The translations under genes were made by a program, and so were the position numbers. From contig NZ_CP053085.1 in the NCBI RefSeq assembly GCF_013004105.1, forward strand, positions 4,526,001 to 4,590,000: a stretch of 64,000 nucleotides of DNA, written 5' to 3'. Below the pieces are notes generated by a model. That model did no database searches. It was not told where the DNA came from and saw only the letters and a program-made list of their open reading frames with translations. This DNA is from Gemmatimonas groenlandica. Lineage in GTDB: Bacteria > Gemmatimonadota > Gemmatimonadetes > Gemmatimonadales > Gemmatimonadaceae. This document shows, piece by piece, positions 8,684 to 16,437 of the stretch. Within the stretch, counting starts at the first letter, position 1; every line of letters starts with the position of its first letter.

Positions 8684-9162
8684 TGGCACGCGCAATCACG
8701 ATGCTGATCTTTGGCGGCTTCGGCGTGATGTTCCTGTACGTCGGGCTGACCCAGTTTCTGCAGCAGCGCCGAAGCCTGGCGAACGCGGTGGAAATCGTGG
8801 CGACCATCGCGTACTCCGCGGTGCATACCAGCACCAGCGCGGATACCGACGGTCGGCTCATCAGCAGCAACAGTACCACCACGCATCGACCGGACCTGCG
8901 ATTCACCTACGTCGTGGCGGGGAAGGCGTACGAGAGCGACCTGCTGTATCCGACGATCATCGTACGCGGCTACGCGTCGAGAGAGGCGGTCGAGGAGGTG
9001 CTCGCGCCGTATCCGGTGAACGCGACCGTGCCGGCGTACGTGGACCCGTCGCACCCCGGCGAGGCGTTCCTGATCGCCGAGCGCAGCAGCGCGCCGATCG
9101 TGTTCTTGGTGCTCGCGCTGCTGGTACCGCTCGTGGCGTGGTTCGTGAGTAAGTACATCTGA
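8683..9162 (+). CDS. DUF3592-type membrane protein
   Basis: A 159-aa protein with a membrane helix at each end (ITMLIFGGFGVMFLYVGLTQF near residues 5-25 and IVFLVLALLVPLVAWFV near 138-154) around a soluble beta-rich domain. The segment LRFTYVVAGKAYESD, the loop between YPTIIVRG and YPVNATVPAYVDPSHPGEAFL, and the two-helix topology match the DUF3592 family, whose function is undetermined. Translation starts on the last base of the preceding gene. Confidence 0.75.
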   Translation: MARAITMLIFGGFGVMFLYVGLTQFLQQRRSLANAVEIVATIAYSAVHTSTSADTDGRLISSNSTTTHRPDLRFTYVVAGKAYESDLLYPTIIVRGYASREAVEEVLAPYPVNATVPAYVDPSHPGEAFLIAERSSAPIVFLVLALLVPLVAWFVSKYI

Positions 9163-9310
9163 CTCTCGCCCACCACGCATGTGCCATCGCCCCGCCTGAC
9201 GACATCGTCGCGCATCGACGACGGCTGTCGACAGCGACGGTTTCGCCGCACATTGTGGAGCGACGCGGCAGTGGCGCGCAGCGCTGGAGAGTCAATTCGA
9301 CGGGGGCACT

Positions 9311-10051
9311 ATGAAATGGACATGGCTGGCGCTCGCAATCGTCGTGGTGGTGCGTGCCGTACCAACACAGGCGCAGGCACCGACGCCGTTGGCACCAAAA
9401 GCGGTGGCCGACAGCTTCTTCGCGGCGGTGCGCGCGGAGCGTTGGGCGAGCGCCGCGGCGTATCTCGACATGGACGCGTTCGCGCGGCTCCTTCGGGAAC
9501 GGGTGAACATGGCCCGCATGACCCGAGCGGAGCCACCGATCTCGGTCGAAACACTGATGGCGCAGGACTCGACGATGCCCCGCGCGGTGGCCGAGTGGCA
9601 GGTCGCGAAGATGCGTCGCTACGACGCGAATCGGCCGCCTGACGACTTTTCCCAGGACTTCATCGGCATCACGTCGCTTCGCGCGCTCGAGGCGCTCACG
9701 CCCGCAGACGGCGCCGTGCGCTGGCTCGAAGCGCAGGACCCCAACGCCAGCTTGCGGCGCGCCGTCGCGAAGCTCAACTGTCCTCAGGTGAGCGCCGACT
9801 CGCTCCGAACGTTGTCGCTGTTCACGCGGGCCGTCCTCGCGGCCGTCGAGGTGAACGACTCGACCGCGTATGTACTCACGTCGATCGACGTCTTCGGTAA
9901 TGCTATGGACGGGGACGACACCCCACCGCCGGACCTGGTACTCCTGCGTCGGAAGGCGGGTGCCTGGCGCGTGGTACCGAGCCCCTGGCTCATGAAGGGC
10001 ATGAATATGGGGTTCGGGTATCCCCGGTGTGCTCCGAGGAATGAGCACTAA
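9311..10051 (+). CDS. Secreted protein of unknown function
   Basis: A 246-aa protein with a clear signal peptide (MKWTWLALAIVVVVRAVPTQAQA). The mature region begins with a helix of the kind seen in SnoaL/NTF2-like and DUF4440 proteins (VADSFFAAVRAERWASAAAYLD) and ends with DLVLLRRKAGAWRVV, also reminiscent of that fold; this is a tentative fold suggestion only. A G-rich tract at 9302-9306 may serve as the ribosome site. No catalytic motif seen. Confidence 0.6.
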   Translation: MKWTWLALAIVVVVRAVPTQAQAPTPLAPKAVADSFFAAVRAERWASAAAYLDMDAFARLLRERVNMARMTRAEPPISVETLMAQDSTMPRAVAEWQVAKMRRYDANRPPDDFSQDFIGITSLRALEALTPADGAVRWLEAQDPNASLRRAVAKLNCPQVSADSLRTLSLFTRAVLAAVEVNDSTAYVLTSIDVFGNAMDGDDTPPPDLVLLRRKAGAWRVVPSPWLMKGMNMGFGYPRCAPRNEH

Positions 10052-10186
10052 TTCGTACGCAGCCGCACGTGCAGACTCGCTCGACGAGCGGCTGAGCTCG
10101 CGCGGAAAGGAATTTCGCCGCATCGTAATCGCGAGGTAGTCGGCCCCGCCGCTACCGCGCTCCCGATCCTTCACTCTTCCCCCTCC

Positions 10187-11770
10187 ATGCGTACACCCCT
10201 GCTGCAGTTCCTGTCGAACGCGCTCGCCGAGGCCGCGAAATCCGGCTCTGCTCCGGATACCGGCCGCCCGACTCTGTCGATCGCCGAGCGGCCGTTCACG
10301 CGACGTGCCTTCGTCGGTGCCGCGGGGCTCACCACGGGCGCGCTCGTGGCGGGCTGTCGCGACTTGTCGCCGACGGGAATTGCCGCTACGCCGCGCAGCA
10401 CGAAGACCACGAGGTCGGAACGGGTGGTGGTGATCGGCGCCGGGCTCGCTGGCCTCACCTGCGCGCGGCGTTTGAAAGAGCAGGGCATCGCCGCCACGGT
10501 CTACGAAGCGAACACGCGTCTTGGCGGGCGCTGCTGGACCAACCGCAGCGACTTCGGCGCACAGATCGCGGAGCACGGCGGTGAGTTGATCGATCAGGGG
10601 CACACCGCGATCCGGCACTTGGCACAGGAGCTGGGGCTCGTGTTGGACAATGTGCTCGCCGCCGAAGCCAACGGCACCGAATTGCAGCTCTGGTTCGACG
10701 GTGCGCCGTACAGTTACCGGCAGGCGGTGGAAGACCTCAAGGCGGTGTGGCAGCCACTCAAGCGAGACTACGTCGAAGCGGGCTATCCGACGCTGTACAC
10801 ACAGTCCACCGCGCGCGGCCGTGAGCTCGACGCGCTGAGCATTCGCGACTGGATCGCCACGCGCGTGCCCGGTGGCATGAGCTCGCGCGTCGGCAAGATG
10901 CTCGACGTGGCCTACAACATCGAATACGGCGCGGAGAGCACCGACCAGGCTGCCCTCAACCTCGTCTATCTGCTCGGCGGCGTCGGTCAGGGACAACTGC
11001 GTCTGTTCGGACCGTCCAACGAAAAGTCCAAGGTGCGCGGCGGCAACGACCAGATCGTCGCGCGCATGGCCGCGGGACTCGGCGGTCAGGTGGAGACGTC
11101 GCGCGCCCTCGTCGCGTTGCGCGCCACGGGATCACGGTACACGCTCGACTTCGATGGTGGTGCGCCGGTGGTGGCCGACCGTGTCGTGCTGGCGCTGCCG
11201 TTCTCCATCCTGCGCGAATGCGTGGACATCAGTGGCGCCAACTTTCCCCTTGTGAAGCGTCGCGCGATCGCGGAACTCGGCATGGGCCGCAATGTCAAAC
11301 TCGCGCTGCAGTTCAACACCCGGCACTGGCGCACCCTCGGCGGCAATGGCGACAGCTTCAGCGATCGCGGCTATCAGGCCACGTGGGAAGTGACGCGTGC
11401 GCAGCCCGGTACCAAAGGCATCTTGGTGAACTATACCGGAGGCAACGTGACCGATTCGCAGAGTGGGGGGCTGTCGTCAGCGCTCGCGACCGAATTTCTC
11501 ACGCGCATCGAGCCGGTGATGCCGGGACTGACCGCGCAGTACACCGGGGTGAGCACGTTCGACGATTGGCCGCGCAACCCGTGGTCGTTGGGATCGTACT
11601 CGTACTACCGGGTGGGTCAGTACACGCGTTTCGCCGGGGCCGAAGGTGAGGCTGTTGGCAGTTGCCACTTCTGCGGCGAGCACACCTCCATCAACGCGCA
11701 GGGCTACCTCGAGGGCGCTGTGGAGTCGGGCGAGCGAGCGGCGCGCGAGATTCTTGCGGCGGCGAAATGA
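10187..11770 (+). CDS. Tat-exported flavin amine oxidase
   Basis: A 527-aa FAD enzyme. Residues 38-57 form a twin-arginine signal ending in a lipobox-like cysteine (TRRAFVGAAG then ALVAGC57), so it is probably exported folded and perhaps lipid-anchored. The Rossmann motif VVVIGAGLAGL with the following acidic YEAN and the RLGGRCWT element is diagnostic of the monoamine oxidase/phytoene-desaturase superfamily. The C-terminus carries the second FAD-binding motif (GEHTSINAQGYLEGAVESG). Family members oxidatively deaminate amines or amino acids to give imine and H2O2; the substrate here is not predictable. A small gene overlaps its stop codon. Confidence 0.88.
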   Translation: MRTPLLQFLSNALAEAAKSGSAPDTGRPTLSIAERPFTRRAFVGAAGLTTGALVAGCRDLSPTGIAATPRSTKTTRSERVVVIGAGLAGLTCARRLKEQGIAATVYEANTRLGGRCWTNRSDFGAQIAEHGGELIDQGHTAIRHLAQELGLVLDNVLAAEANGTELQLWFDGAPYSYRQAVEDLKAVWQPLKRDYVEAGYPTLYTQSTARGRELDALSIRDWIATRVPGGMSSRVGKMLDVAYNIEYGAESTDQAALNLVYLLGGVGQGQLRLFGPSNEKSKVRGGNDQIVARMAAGLGGQVETSRALVALRATGSRYTLDFDGGAPVVADRVVLALPFSILRECVDISGANFPLVKRRAIAELGMGRNVKLALQFNTRHWRTLGGNGDSFSDRGYQATWEVTRAQPGTKGILVNYTGGNVTDSQSGGLSSALATEFLTRIEPVMPGLTAQYTGVSTFDDWPRNPWSLGSYSYYRVGQYTRFAGAEGEAVGSCHFCGEHTSINAQGYLEGAVESGERAAREILAAAK

Positions 11771-12021
11771 ATCGCGCCATGCGCTTTACGGCTGGTGCGG
11801 CCGTCGTGGTGTTGCTCGGCGCGCTGGCGACACGACTCGCCGTGGGGCCGATTCACGCCGTGCGGAACGCGTCGGAGTGCGAGCGGGCCTATGCGGGGGC
11901 ACGCACACACTCCGACTCAATCTCGGTGACGTTCCTCTCGTTTCCCGATGCCGCCTCGCGCGGCATTCGACGGCGGTGCGGAGAACTCCACGCCGCCGTC
12001 GTCAGTGCGCCGGGGCGATAG
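11767..12021 (+). CDS. Small exported or membrane-anchored protein coupled to the amine oxidase
   Basis: An 84-aa protein starting MNRAMRFTAGAAVVVLLGALATRLA, i.e. a single N-terminal hydrophobic helix and a short outer part with two cysteines (ASECERAYAG and RRRCGELHAA). Its ATG overlaps the amine oxidase stop by four bases, which is the main support that it is translated. The cysteines might form a disulfide. No family recognised. Confidence 0.5.
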   Translation: MNRAMRFTAGAAVVVLLGALATRLAVGPIHAVRNASECERAYAGARTHSDSISVTFLSFPDAASRGIRRRCGELHAAVVSAPGR

Positions 12022-12051
12022 CCATCGCTACGCCATGCGGCGCAAGTAGGG

Positions 12052-12945
12052 CTATTTGAGTGCGTTGAACGCGGACAGCACCGCCAACAGATCGGGGCTT
12101 GTGAACGTGTACTCGCCCTTCGCCGAACTGCTGGCACCATCGAACGTCTTGCCGTCTTTGGCCACCTTGAGCACCATCGCATACGGTGGGGTCATCGCGA
12201 ACGGGCGATACGTCGCACGGGCCCGCACGGCGCGTTCGACGCCGAGGCGGATGGCGTCCTGCGCGGCTGTGGGTGACATGCCGTTGATCGCGCCGCCGAT
12301 GGCTTCCTTCACCGCCACGCCGTCGACGTTGCCCAACAGTTCGCGAAGCTGCCGCACGACCGCGCCGTCGCCGGCGACGAACACCACGGGCACGCCGTAC
12401 AGTCCCGCCACGAGCGCGTTGTAGCCGCCCTCGGGCAGCGAGCGGCCGTTGATGGAGAAGTCGACCACGTTGCCATTCGACGTGTGCGCCAGGATCGCGT
12501 TGGGCGTGCCCGCTCGCGCGTGATAGCCGATGAACACGACCGCCGCGAACGTGCTGTCGAGGCCCTCCATCATGTTCTTCGGGCCCGCGCTCGCGCCACG
12601 CAACAGCTTGGCCCGGGGATCGAGATCGCCCGGCAGCATGTTCTGCTTGGCGCCATGCGAGTCCCGCACGACCACTTCAGTGGCACCGGCGCTCCACGCA
12701 CCAGCGACCGCCGCGCTGGCCTCCTGCGCCATGATCTTGCGAAAATACTGGTAGTCGCCCGACGTGCCGCCCACGTCACTCCCCGACACGACGCCAGCGA
12801 GACCTTCCATGTCGACCGAGACGAAGACCTTGAGGGGACGAGACTGCGAACGAGGTTGCGCGAGCGCCGGCGTGCCGGCCAGTGCGACGAGGGCCAGCGA
12901 TGTAAGCGCCGCGCGGAGCCGCGAGGAGAAGCGGGACGTGAGCAT
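12052..12945 (-). CDS. Periplasmic M55 (DppA-like) D-aminopeptidase
   Basis: A 297-aa protein. The ATG at 12945 gives a signal peptide (RAALTSLALVALAGTPALA). The mature part follows the M55 family in order: VFVSVDMEGLAGVV (metal-binding Asp and Glu), SGDYQYFRKIMAQEASAA, DSHGAKQNM (His ligand), FIGYHARAGT (His) and LPEGGYNA (Glu). B. subtilis DppA is a cytoplasmic zinc D-aminopeptidase releasing D-Ala; export here points to periplasmic peptidoglycan or peptide turnover. The S9 peptidase gene is divergent from it. Enzyme class confident, substrate inferred. Confidence 0.88.
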   Translation of the reverse strand: MLTSRFSSRLRAALTSLALVALAGTPALAQPRSQSRPLKVFVSVDMEGLAGVVSGSDVGGTSGDYQYFRKIMAQEASAAVAGAWSAGATEVVVRDSHGAKQNMLPGDLDPRAKLLRGASAGPKNMMEGLDSTFAAVVFIGYHARAGTPNAILAHTSNGNVVDFSINGRSLPEGGYNALVAGLYGVPVVFVAGDGAVVRQLRELLGNVDGVAVKEAIGGAINGMSPTAAQDAIRLGVERAVRARATYRPFAMTPPYAMVLKVAKDGKTFDGASSSAKGEYTFTSPDLLAVLSAFNALK

Positions 12946-13151
12946 TGATCGCACGTGGTAAGGGGTGGGGAAGCGTACACCGACGCATGCATCAAAGACG
13001 GTCACCTCGTCCAGCCTCGAACGCAATAGTGCCGTATCGGCAACGACGGTGCGTGCAACGTTCTGGCCACGCGGGCGATCAGCGCCTAAGCTTGGCGAGA
13101 CGCCGTCCGATGGCCCCGGATCGACGCCACAACCGCCCGACAGGAGATTCG

Positions 13152-15749
13152 ATGACGCTGCACCATCACGCTTCACGTGCCATCCATCACGCGAAGCTGC
13201 TCTCGACCCTCACGGTCGCGTGGTCGGTCGCTTTGTCGGTCGAGTTGTCGGTCACACCGCGTGTGGTCAGCGCGCAGGGCACACTCGCCGATTATCGACG
13301 CGCCGCCGCGATCAACCAGCGGTTTGCCAATCTCACCACCGGTATCACGTCGGGCCTGTCGTGGGTCGGCCGGACCAACCAAGCCGTCTATCGCGTGTCG
13401 GTACCGGGCGGCAACCGGTTCGTGAAGGTCGATGCCGATCAATGGAGCAAACAGCCCGCCTTCGATCACGCCGCGGTCGCCGCGGGGCTCTCGGTCGCGA
13501 GTGGCCAGCGCTATACCGACATCACGCTGCCGTTTCCGTCGGTGGTGTTCGTGGAGAACGGATTGGCGATTGAAGGGAATGCGAGCGGCGGTCGCTATCG
13601 CTGCGCGGTGAACGGCGGGGCCTGCGCGCGTATCGGTGACGCCACGCCAGCCGAAGGCAGCGCGGCGCCGAATGGCGGTGATCGCGGGGCGGCTGCACGC
13701 GGAGGCGCTGCCCGCTGCGGCGGTGCTGCGCCGGGGCAGGGACAAGGCCAACCGGCCGAGAATGTCGGCGTGTACTCGCCCGATTGCCGCCTGGTGGCGT
13801 TCGTGCAGAACTACAATATCGCGATCCGAAATGCGCCTGTCCCCAACGCAGCACCGAACGGGATGCCGAATTACACGCTGCTGAGTACCGACGGATCGGA
13901 AGGCGATGCGTACGTGCAGAACTCGATCGTATGGTCGCCCGATTCGAGAAAGCTGGTGGCCTATCGGCAGGTGCCCGGCTACAACCGCATGGTCACGTTC
14001 GTGCGCTCGTCGCCCACCGACCAGCTGCAGCCGAAAACCGAGAACACGCGGTCCCTTGGCGGCTTCGCATCGAACTACGCGAAGCCCGGTGATGTGCTGG
14101 CCACCAATCAGCCGTCCATTTTCGACGTAGAGACCAAGCGGCAGATCGTGATCGACCGTGCGCTGTTTCCAAATCCGTACGCGATCTCGCGGCCGGTGTG
14201 GCGCAAGGACAATGGCGCGTACGCGTTCCACTACAATCAGCGCGGCCACATGACGTACCGCGTGCTCGAGGTTAACGCAAACACAGGCGCCGTGCGGCCG
14301 ATGATCGACGAAGTGACGAAGAGTTTCTTCATGTACAGCGATGCCGGCCACAACTTCATCCACGACCTCGGCTCCAATTGTCGCTTGGCGCAGGGTGGCG
14401 GCGCGTGCAGCAGCTACACGGGCGACGACCTGTTGTGGGTCTCCGAACGCGACGGCTGGAATCACCTGTACCTCATGGACGGCCGGACGGGTCGGGTGAA
14501 GAACCAGATTACCAAGGGCGATTGGGTAATGCGTGGCGTGGACAGCGTCGATGTGGCGAATCGTCAGATTTACTTTCGCGCCAGTGGCATGAATCAGGGG
14601 CAGGACCCGTACTTCGTGCACTTTTATCGCATCAACTTCGATGGCACGGGGTTGGTCGCGTACACCGAGGCAAACGGTATGCACGCGATCAGCTGGTCGC
14701 CCGACCGCACGTTCTACATCGACACGTACTCACGAGTCGACATGCCGCCGGTCGTTGAGCTGAAACGCGCCACCGACCGCCGCACGCTCGTGCTGGAGCA
14801 GGGCGACATGTCGGCGGCGGTGAAGGCGGGCTTCCGTGCGCCGGAAGTGTTCGTCGCCAAAGGCCGTGACGGCACGACGGACATCTGGGGATTCATCGTG
14901 CGTCCGGTAACGTTCGACGCGAAGAAGAAGTACCCGGTCATCGAGCAGATCTACGCCGGCCCGCACGACAATCACGTCCCGAAGTCGTGGGGTGGCGGTC
15001 AGAATCTCACGGCCACGGCTGAACTCGGGTTCGTGTTGGCGCAGGTCGATGGCATGGGCACGAGCAATCGCTCCAAGCGATTCCACGACGTGGCGTGGAA
15101 GAATCTCAAGGATGCCGGCTTCCCCGATCGCATCTTGTGGCACAAGGCGATCAACCAGAAGTACGCGTGGTACGACACCGATCGCGTGGGGATCTACGGC
15201 ACGTCAGCCGGTGGGCAGAATGCGGCTGGTGCGGTGTTTTTCTTCCCGGAGTTCTACGATGTCGCCGTGGCGAATTCGGGATGCCACGACAATCGCATGG
15301 ACAAGATCTGGTGGAATGAAGCGTGGATGGGCGAGATGGGCGCGCACTACGACAGCAATTCCAACGTCGGCGCGGCCAAGAACCTGAAAGGCCATCTCTA
15401 CCTGACCGTTGGAGAGCTCGACACCAACGTCGATCCGTCGTCCACGCTGCAAGTGGCCGACGCGTTGATCCGCGCCGGCAAGGACTTTGATCTGCTTGTG
15501 GTGCCCAACGGCGGCCACGGGGCGACGGGAGCACAAGGCACGCGCAAGCGCAACGACTTCTTCGTGCGCTGGCTGTTGGGCGTGACGCCGCCCGATTGGA
15601 ATTCCGGCATCACGGCGGCCGAGCCGACACCAGTCGGCGCCGCGCAAGGCTCGCGCGGGGACTTCGAGTTCCCGTCGGACGAGCTGCCGGAGGACGGCTT
15701 CTTCGCGCGCGACCCGAGCTTTTCGTCGGCCCGCGCCTGGTGGTTCTGA
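13152..15749 (+). CDS. S9 family dipeptidyl-peptidase-like serine peptidase, secreted
   Basis: An 865-aa protein. The ATG at 13152 has AGGAG five bases upstream and gives a signal peptide (cleavage near VVSAQG). Residues 50-600 form the DPP IV-type propeller domain (IVWSPDSRKLVAYRQVPGYN). The C-terminal alpha/beta-hydrolase domain contains the triad Ser685 (YGTSAGGQNA), Asp757 (GELDTNVDPS) and His789 (NGGHGATG). A Gly/Ala/Gln-rich insertion with Cys lies near residues 170-205. Family enzymes cleave dipeptides or short peptides; with the neighbouring M55 peptidase it suggests periplasmic peptide scavenging. The last 60 residues are acidic and Pro-rich beyond the catalytic domain. Confidence 0.92.
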   Translation: MTLHHHASRAIHHAKLLSTLTVAWSVALSVELSVTPRVVSAQGTLADYRRAAAINQRFANLTTGITSGLSWVGRTNQAVYRVSVPGGNRFVKVDADQWSKQPAFDHAAVAAGLSVASGQRYTDITLPFPSVVFVENGLAIEGNASGGRYRCAVNGGACARIGDATPAEGSAAPNGGDRGAAARGGAARCGGAAPGQGQGQPAENVGVYSPDCRLVAFVQNYNIAIRNAPVPNAAPNGMPNYTLLSTDGSEGDAYVQNSIVWSPDSRKLVAYRQVPGYNRMVTFVRSSPTDQLQPKTENTRSLGGFASNYAKPGDVLATNQPSIFDVETKRQIVIDRALFPNPYAISRPVWRKDNGAYAFHYNQRGHMTYRVLEVNANTGAVRPMIDEVTKSFFMYSDAGHNFIHDLGSNCRLAQGGGACSSYTGDDLLWVSERDGWNHLYLMDGRTGRVKNQITKGDWVMRGVDSVDVANRQIYFRASGMNQGQDPYFVHFYRINFDGTGLVAYTEANGMHAISWSPDRTFYIDTYSRVDMPPVVELKRATDRRTLVLEQGDMSAAVKAGFRAPEVFVAKGRDGTTDIWGFIVRPVTFDAKKKYPVIEQIYAGPHDNHVPKSWGGGQNLTATAELGFVLAQVDGMGTSNRSKRFHDVAWKNLKDAGFPDRILWHKAINQKYAWYDTDRVGIYGTSAGGQNAAGAVFFFPEFYDVAVANSGCHDNRMDKIWWNEAWMGEMGAHYDSNSNVGAAKNLKGHLYLTVGELDTNVDPSSTLQVADALIRAGKDFDLLVVPNGGHGATGAQGTRKRNDFFVRWLLGVTPPDWNSGITAAEPTPVGAAQGSRGDFEFPSDELPEDGFFARDPSFSSARAWWF

Positions 15750-15879
15750 CTATCAGGCGTGGCCGCCGAGGGTGCGCGTCCGCGATGTGTCGTAGCCACT
15801 CGCCCAGCAGCGCTGCATATTCCCGACGGAGGCTCTCCAGTTCTCCCGCGGCTGCGATTTCTCCGGACGTAAATACCCA

Positions 15880-16437
15880 ATGGGGAAGAGCGATTTCACC
15901 GACCTTCCGCGCGACACGGTAGCGGACGGGAAAGACGGCCTCGATCACGTGGTCCGCGCCGTGTACGCGGAGCTTCGCACGCTCGCACGCCAACGACTGC
16001 GCGCCGCGCCAGCCGAACGGTCGCTCAACACGACCGGTCTCGTCCACGAGGCCTATCTGCGTCTCTTGGACTCGGACATACCAGTGCAGGATCGGGAGCA
16101 TTTCTTAGCGATTGCGTCACGCGCTATGCGACACGTTCTCGTGGACCATGCGCGAGCGCGTACGGCCACCAAACGCGGGGGCGGGGTCGCGCTCGAAGAG
16201 CTGCACGAGGATGTTCCGATGGGCGAGCTCGATATCGATAAAGTGATGGAGTTGGATGCCGCGCTGACGAGGCTTGAGGAGCTCGACGAGCGACAGGCGC
16301 GTATGGTCGAGCAGCGCTACTTCGGCGGACTCACGCTCGAGGAGGTCGCCGCAGCGATGGATTGCTCGCTCGCTACGGTGAAGCGGGACCTGCGCTCCGC
16401 TCGGGCCTGGCTGGCCACCGAGTTACGCGGCGCATGA
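15880..16437 (+). CDS. ECF-type RNA polymerase sigma factor
   Basis: A 185-aa sigma factor with region 2 (LRTLARQRLRAAPAERSLN, then TTGLVHEAYLRLLD and FLAIASRAMRHVLVDHARAR) and a region 4 helix-turn-helix (YFGGLTLEEVAAAMDCS, then TVKRDLRSARAWL). The FLAIASRAMRHVLVDHARAR signature belongs to the ECF group common in Acidobacteria, Planctomycetes and Gemmatimonadota that is paired with Ser/Thr kinases. The next gene is such a kinase, joined by a four-base ATGA overlap, so the kinase very probably controls this sigma factor. Confidence 0.92.
   Translation: MGKSDFTDLPRDTVADGKDGLDHVVRAVYAELRTLARQRLRAAPAERSLNTTGLVHEAYLRLLDSDIPVQDREHFLAIASRAMRHVLVDHARARTATKRGGGVALEELHEDVPMGELDIDKVMELDAALTRLEELDERQARMVEQRYFGGLTLEEVAAAMDCSLATVKRDLRSARAWLATELRGA

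Noticed and set aside
8957-10996. A 679-codon minus-strand open frame
   Set aside because: It lies antisense to three well-supported plus-strand genes (DUF3592 protein, secreted protein, amine oxidase). Long antisense frames are expected in DNA this GC-rich, and its product is a low-complexity Arg/His-rich chain.
15610-16101. Minus-strand frame in the gap before the sigma factor
   Set aside because: It has a plausible helical stretch but overlaps the end of the S9 peptidase gene and the start of the sigma factor gene, and has no ribosome site.
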